This document shows, piece after piece, positions 59,566 through 64,000 of a stretch of DNA of 64,000 nt; the stretch's first letter is position 1; the number at the start of each line of letters is the position of its first letter. Made by a program: the position numbers and the translations under genes. Origin of the DNA: Poseidonocella sedimentorum (GTDB lineage: Bacteria; Pseudomonadota; Alphaproteobacteria; Rhodobacterales; Rhodobacteraceae); NCBI RefSeq assembly GCF_900116005.1, contig NZ_FOYI01000005.1, positions 62,001 through 126,000 on the forward strand. The letters are read 5' to 3'. The notes under the pieces are model-generated. The model saw nothing but the letters and a program-made list of their open reading frames with translations. It was not told the DNA's origin and made no database searches.

Positions 59566-61300
59566 CGACGCGGCGCAGAGCCAGGACAGGGCCCCGACAA
59601 TGACTGCGGGCGGCGCGCTTTTCCGCAAGCTGAAGGCGCTTGGCGTTGACTGCGTCTTTGCCAATTCGGGGACCGATTTTCCGCCGATCATCGAAGGGCT
59701 CATCGAGGCCAGACAGCTCGGGCTCGAGTTGCCGCTGCCTGTCACCGCGCCGCATGAGCACGTCGCGATGGGCATGGCGCATGGTTACTACCAGATCTCC
59801 GGCAAGGCGCAGGCGGTGCTGCTGCACACCAATGTCGGGCTGTCGAACGGGGCCACGGGCGCGATCAACGCGGCCTGCGATCATGTGCCGATGTTGATGA
59901 TGTCGGGGCGCACTCCGGTGATGGAGCAGGGCCGCTTCGGCGCGCGGACCGTGCCCATCGGTTGGGGGCAGGAGATGTTCGACCAGACCGCGCTGGTGCG
60001 CGAGGCGTGCAAGTGGGACTATGAGCTGCGCTTCCCTGAACAGATCGGCGAGCTGCTCGACCGCGCCTGGGCGATTGCCAATTCGGGGCCGAAGGGGCCG
60101 GTCTATCTCAGCCTGCCACGCGAGGTGCTTTGCGAACACGTGGCGCAGGAGGGGCTCGACGCGCCGCCGCGCATGGCGCCGGTGACCCCTGCGCCGGATC
60201 CGACCTCGCTCGCCGAGGCGGCAACCCTGCTCGCGCGCGCCGAGCGGCCGCTGATTATCGCCCAGCGGGGCGCGGGTTCGGCGGAAGCTTTCGACGCGCT
60301 CTCGGCCTTTGTCGACGATTGGGCGATCCCGCTGTCGCATTACTGGGCCAACCAGATCGCGATTCCCGCGAGCCACCCGATGCAGATCGGCTGGCAGCCC
60401 GATGCGCTCCTGCGCGAGGCGGATGTCGTGCTCGTGATCAACGCGCTCGCGCCGTGGTGGCCGGACCGGGCGTCGCCGAGCCCCGAGGCCAAGGTCATCC
60501 AGCTCGGCCCCGATCCGCTGTTCGCCCGGACGACGCCGTTGCGCAATTTCGCGGCGGATGTGGCGCTCGCGGGCGACACGGGCCAGGCGATCGTCGCGCT
60601 GGCCGAGGCGATGTCGGCGGAGGCGCGCGACGAGGGCGCGATCACCGCGCGGCGCGAACGGATCACGCGGCTCGCTGGAGAAGAGACCCGGCGGGTCGTG
60701 GCGCAGGCCGAAAGCGGCAACGGCGCCCCGATGAGCAAGGACTGGGTCAGCCTCTGTCTCGGCCGGGCCATCGCCGGGCGCCGCGCGTCGGTCTTTCACG
60801 AGCTTGGCTGCCCGCTGCCGCCGCTTTTTGCCGAGGCGCATCAGAGCTATTTTCAGGAGCCGCACTCCGGCGGTCTCGGATGGGGCCTGCCCGCCGCGCT
60901 TGGGGCGCAGCTGGCCGATCCCGACCGGCTGGTCTTCGCGACCATGGGCGACGGGAGCTACATGTTCGCCAACCCCACCGCCTGTCATCAGGTCGCCGAG
61001 GCCCACGGGCTGCCGGTCATCACGCTGGTGCTCAACAACGAGGAATGGGGCGCCGTGCGGCATTCGGTCGAGGGGCTCTATACGGAAGGGCTGGCGCGCA
61101 AGGCCAATGACGTGCCGCTCACCTCGCTCCGCCCGAGCCCGGATTTCACCAAGACCGCCGAAGCGAGCCGCGCCTACACCGAGACGATCACCGACGGGCG
61201 CGATCTGCCCGCCGCGTTGGAGCGCGCGATCAAGGTGGCGACGGAGGAGCGGCGCCAGGTGCTGTTCAACATCGCCATCGCGCGGAGCAGCCCGCATTGA
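59558..61300 (+). CDS. thiamine pyrophosphate-dependent enzyme (2-ketoacid decarboxylase-like)
   Basis: This 580-aa protein has the three domains of the acetolactate synthase/benzoylformate decarboxylase family. The catalytic Glu is in TAPHEHVAMGMAHGYYQ near residue 68. The cofactor-binding motif is GDGSYMFANPTACHQ near 468 and LVLNNEEWG near 490. It probably decarboxylates or condenses a 2-keto acid, consistent with the PanE-like reductase and with the cupin dioxygenase nearby. A single residue-level substrate call is not possible. Confidence 0.88.
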   Translation: MPDDAAQSQDRAPTMTAGGALFRKLKALGVDCVFANSGTDFPPIIEGLIEARQLGLELPLPVTAPHEHVAMGMAHGYYQISGKAQAVLLHTNVGLSNGATGAINAACDHVPMLMMSGRTPVMEQGRFGARTVPIGWGQEMFDQTALVREACKWDYELRFPEQIGELLDRAWAIANSGPKGPVYLSLPREVLCEHVAQEGLDAPPRMAPVTPAPDPTSLAEAATLLARAERPLIIAQRGAGSAEAFDALSAFVDDWAIPLSHYWANQIAIPASHPMQIGWQPDALLREADVVLVINALAPWWPDRASPSPEAKVIQLGPDPLFARTTPLRNFAADVALAGDTGQAIVALAEAMSAEARDEGAITARRERITRLAGEETRRVVAQAESGNGAPMSKDWVSLCLGRAIAGRRASVFHELGCPLPPLFAEAHQSYFQEPHSGGLGWGLPAALGAQLADPDRLVFATMGDGSYMFANPTACHQVAEAHGLPVITLVLNNEEWGAVRHSVEGLYTEGLARKANDVPLTSLRPSPDFTKTAEASRAYTETITDGRDLPAALERAIKVATEERRQVLFNIAIARSSPH

Positions 61301-61345
61301 GCGCGGCAAGATCAAGATGATCGACGGATAACCAGGGAGGACATC

Positions 61346-62341
61346 ATGACACATCTAACCACTTTGAGGGCCGCGGCCGGGGCGATTGCCGTCGCCGTGG
61401 CGGGGCTTGCGGCGCAGGCCGATGAGCTCAAGCTCGCTCATTTCGGCTCGACGAAATACCCGCTGCACGTGGAGGTCTTCGTGCCGTTGGCCGAGGCCTT
61501 CAACGACGCGACCGGCGGCGACATGACGATGCGCGTCTATCCCGGCGGCGAGCTCGGCGCGGGCCCGGCCAAACAGTATGACCGCGCGATCGACGGCGTG
61601 GCCGACATCACCTACGCGCTGCCCGGCTACACCGCCGCGCAGTTCCGCAAGACGCTGCTGGTCGAGATCCCCGGCGTATTGCCCGCGGGCGCGGTCCCGA
61701 CGGCGGAGGTCTGGGAGGATCTCGCGCTGATCGAGGATGAGTATCGCCGGGTCAAACTCCTTGCTCTGTGGAACGCCGAGCCGGGTGTCCTGATGCTGCG
61801 CGACAAGCGGGTCGAGACGCTCGCCGATCTGGCCGGGCTGAAAATCCGGGTTCCGTCACAGAACACCGGCCGCGTGGTCGAGAGCTGGGGCGCGACGGCG
61901 GTCTCGATGCCGATCACCGAGGTCTACAGCTCGATGGAAACCGGCGTGATCGACGGGGTGCTGGTGGATACCTCGACCCTGTCGAGCTTCAAGCTCGGCG
62001 AGGTGACGCAATACGTGGTGACGGGGATGCAGGGCACGAATTCGATGTTCATGCTGGTCATGAACCGCGACAGCTGGGCCGATCTCGACGCGGAAACTCA
62101 GGCCATCCTCACCGATCTGACCGGCCCCGAGCTTTCGGAGGCCGGGCGCGTGACCATGTCCAACTCCGCCACCGGCGCGCTCAAGGCCTGGGCCGATGCG
62201 GGCGGCGAGATCATCACGCTGAGCCCCGAGGCCGCCGCCGAATTCGACGCGGCATCGGCCAGCCTCGCCGAGGAGGTCATCGCCGAGCTTGAGGCCGACG
62301 GCGTCAATGCGGCCGCCTGGGCCGCCGCGCTCAAGGACTGA
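61346..62341 (+). CDS. TRAP transporter solute-binding protein (DctP)
   Basis: This 331-aa periplasmic protein begins with a signal peptide (LRAAAGAIAVAVAGLAAQADE) and has the DctP fold, with ELKLAHFGSTKYPLHVEVFVPLAEAFND and RDKRVETLADLAGLKIRVPSQNT. It is the binding protein for the dctQ-dctM permease genes that follow. The operon enzymes suggest a keto acid or aromatic acid substrate. Confidence 0.92.
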   Translation: MTHLTTLRAAAGAIAVAVAGLAAQADELKLAHFGSTKYPLHVEVFVPLAEAFNDATGGDMTMRVYPGGELGAGPAKQYDRAIDGVADITYALPGYTAAQFRKTLLVEIPGVLPAGAVPTAEVWEDLALIEDEYRRVKLLALWNAEPGVLMLRDKRVETLADLAGLKIRVPSQNTGRVVESWGATAVSMPITEVYSSMETGVIDGVLVDTSTLSSFKLGEVTQYVVTGMQGTNSMFMLVMNRDSWADLDAETQAILTDLTGPELSEAGRVTMSNSATGALKAWADAGGEIITLSPEAAAEFDAASASLAEEVIAELEADGVNAAAWAAALKD

Positions 62342-62346
62342 TCCGC

Positions 62347-62862
62347 GTGACGAACGCCATCACAGACGCGCGCGCCCGGGAGCGGTTTCCCGGGCGCCTG
62401 CTGCGCGGCTTCGCCGATCTGGGCGGGCTGGCGCTGTTGTTGCTGATGGGGCTGGTCACCGTTTCGGTGATCTTTCGCTACGTGCTCAACCAGCCCATCC
62501 TCGGCAGTCAGGAGCTGGTGCAGATCGGGATGGCCGTCGTCGTCATGCTCGGCATGCCCTACACCGCCCACACCGGCCAGCACATACGCGTCGACATCCT
62601 CGACCGGGCCATTGGCCGCGCGGGCCGGTTCCTCGGCGATCTCTTCACGCGGGTGGTGTCGATCTTCGTGCTCTGGCTGGTGGTCCGCAAGACCTGGGAC
62701 AAGGCGCGCGACGCGGTGGAATACGGCGATGTGACCAACATGATCGAGATCCCGCTCTGGATCGCCTACGGCGCGATCGTGCTGGGGCTGGGGCTCTCCA
62801 TTCTCGTGCTCGCGCTGGAGCTGGTGCGACAGGTTCTGGGCGGGTTCAAATCCTATGAGTGA
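62347..62862 (+). CDS. TRAP transporter small permease (DctQ)
   Basis: This 171-aa protein has four membrane helices and the DctQ pattern (TVSVIFRYVLNQPILGSQELVQIGMAVVVMLGMPYTAHTGQHIRVDIL). The start is GTG at 62347, 5 nt after dctP. It overlaps dctM by 8 nt. Confidence 0.9.
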   Translation: MTNAITDARARERFPGRLLRGFADLGGLALLLLMGLVTVSVIFRYVLNQPILGSQELVQIGMAVVVMLGMPYTAHTGQHIRVDILDRAIGRAGRFLGDLFTRVVSIFVLWLVVRKTWDKARDAVEYGDVTNMIEIPLWIAYGAIVLGLGLSILVLALELVRQVLGGFKSYE

Positions 62863-64000
62863 CACGGTTATCGGCCTTCTCGGGGTCGCCGCGCTGTTCT
62901 TTTGCATGATCGCGCGGATGCCGGTCGGGATGGCGCTGCTCAGCGTGGGGTTCGGCGGCATCTGGCTGATCGACGATTTGCGCGCCGCCGTGGCGACCAT
63001 GTCCGCCGAGACCTACTCGTCGGTGACGAATTACGGCCTGACCGTGATCCCGCTTTTCGTCCTGCTGGGCAACGTCGCCGGCGCTGCGGGCTATTCCCAA
63101 CGGCTCTACAACGCGGCGCATGCCTGGGTCGGCCACCTGCGCGGCGGGCTTGCCTCTTCGACCGTTCTGGGCTGCGCCGCCTTTGCCGCGGTGAGCGGCT
63201 CGTCCGTCGCCACCGCCGTGACCATCGGCAAGGTCGCGCTGCCAGAGATGAAGCGCTTCGGCTATGCCGACGGGCTGGCCACCGGCTCCGTCGCGGCGGG
63301 CGGCACGCTCGGGATTCTCATCCCGCCCTCGACCGGATTCGTGCTCTACGCCATCCTGACCGAGGAAAGCATCGGCAAGCTCTTCATCGCCGGGATCATT
63401 CCGGGGCTCTTGCTTGCCTGTCTTTTCATCGCGGTAATCACCATCATCACCACGCTGCGCCCCGCCCAAGGGCCCGCCGGCGGGCGGACCGGATTCGCCG
63501 AACGGCTTCGCGCGACAATCGCGTCTCTGCCGCTGGTCGTCGTCATCTTCGTCTCCATCGGGGGCATCTACATGGGCGTTTTCACCCCGGTAGAAGCCGC
63601 GGGCGTCGGGGCGACCCTGGTCACCGCCATGGCCCTTGGGACCGGCAAGCTGCGCCTGCGGCACCTCCCCGCCATCGCGCGCGAGACGGTCGCGACCACA
63701 GCGATGCTCTATCTCATCGTCATCGGCGCCCATGTTTTCGGCCCCTTCCTCGCGCTCACCCATATTCCCGAAACGCTCGCCTCCGGCCTCGACGGGCTCG
63801 GCCTCGGCCCCTATGCCACGCTGCTGCTGATCCTCGCGGCCTATATCGTTCTGGGCATGTTTTTCGACGGTCTGGCGATGCTGGTGGTCACGATGCCGGT
63901 GGTCTTTCCGATCATCATCGGGCTCGGCTTTGATCCGATCTGGTTCGGCGTCGTGGCGGTGATCGTGATCGAAATGGGGCTGATCACGCCCCCCGTCGGG
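62855..64000 (+). CDS. TRAP transporter large permease (DctM), cut by window end
   Basis: At least 382 codons of a DctM permease are present; the C terminus lies outside the window. It has LGCAAFAAVSGSSVATAVTIGKVALPEMKRFGY and GGTLGILIPPSTGFVLYAILTEESIGKLFIAGIIPG, the DctM signatures, and many membrane helices. It starts 8 nt inside dctQ and completes the TRAP importer. Confidence 0.92.
   Translation, partial: MSDTVIGLLGVAALFFCMIARMPVGMALLSVGFGGIWLIDDLRAAVATMSAETYSSVTNYGLTVIPLFVLLGNVAGAAGYSQRLYNAAHAWVGHLRGGLASSTVLGCAAFAAVSGSSVATAVTIGKVALPEMKRFGYADGLATGSVAAGGTLGILIPPSTGFVLYAILTEESIGKLFIAGIIPGLLLACLFIAVITIITTLRPAQGPAGGRTGFAERLRATIASLPLVVVIFVSIGGIYMGVFTPVEAAGVGATLVTAMALGTGKLRLRHLPAIARETVATTAMLYLIVIGAHVFGPFLALTHIPETLASGLDGLGLGPYATLLLILAAYIVLGMFFDGLAMLVVTMPVVFPIIIGLGFDPIWFGVVAVIVIEMGLITPPVG

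Overview
The window is GC-rich DNA from an alphaproteobacterium, most likely a marine Rhodobacteraceae/Roseobacter-type bacterium. This rests on gene content: a sqdB-sqdD-sqdC sulfolipid operon in the Rhodobacter order, a form I CO dehydrogenase cluster, a DUF1217 protein, TRAP and TAXI transporters, and a PhyR-NepR-EcfG general stress locus. Genes are tightly packed, often with ATGA or 8-nt overlaps. I saw no rRNA, tRNA, CRISPR array, insertion sequence or prophage.

Region 1 (0.4-10.3 kb): a flavodoxin-fold NAD(P)H oxidoreductase, then coxC-M-S-L-D-E-F, a MobA/MocA-like nucleotidyltransferase and coxG. This is a form I (active-site Cys loop) aerobic CO dehydrogenase with its maturation genes. 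Region 2 (10.4-13.3 kb): sqdB-sqdD-sqdC for sulfoquinovosyl diacylglycerol. Region 3 (13.3-17.5 kb, minus strand): an OmpR-type two-component pair and a DUF1217 protein with five internal repeats.

Region 4 (17.8-25.7 kb) is one of the two most interesting parts. cydA-cydB-cydX (cydX encodes only 38 aa) is followed by a Crp/Fnr-type regulator with exactly two cysteines, then by a sulfide/persulfide operon: DUF2892, two half-size YeeE/YedE proteins, an ETHE1-like persulfide dioxygenase, a TIGR01244 sulfurtransferase/phosphatase-like protein and a SulP transporter. The same 13-bp palindrome, GTGAC-N3-GTCAC, lies upstream of both transcription units. I propose a regulon that couples sulfide-tolerant respiration by cytochrome bd to persulfide oxidation.

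Region 5 (25.7-32.6 kb): three receiver-only response regulators, a histidine kinase with a large helical periplasmic domain divergent from an orphan Tat-type solute-binding protein, a LysR regulator and a DUF481 outer-membrane protein. Region 6 (32.7-39.5 kb, minus strand): a fused TAXI-TRAP permease, its binding protein and a DctD/DctB-like pair.

Region 7 (39.7-49.2 kb) is a general stress response island. It holds nepR (47 aa), ecfG, a HisKA_2-type kinase, a phospholipase-D protein, phyR, dps, DUF1328, DUF883, a holin-like protein, a secreted PRC-barrel protein, an AI-2E transporter and an ExoD-like protein. Six perfect GGAAC-N16/17-CGTT sites (EcfG promoter consensus) sit in front of these genes. 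Two of the six are interleaved on opposite strands between nepR and phyR.

Region 8 (49.2-64.0 kb): an AraC regulator divergent from a livKHMGF-aldehyde dehydrogenase-SDR operon, then an IclR-cupin unit divergent from a panE-like/TPP-enzyme/TRAP (dctP-dctQ-dctM) operon. The enzymes suggest uptake and breakdown of aromatic or alpha-keto acids, but the substrate cannot be read from the sequence. The last gene (dctM) runs off the window edge.
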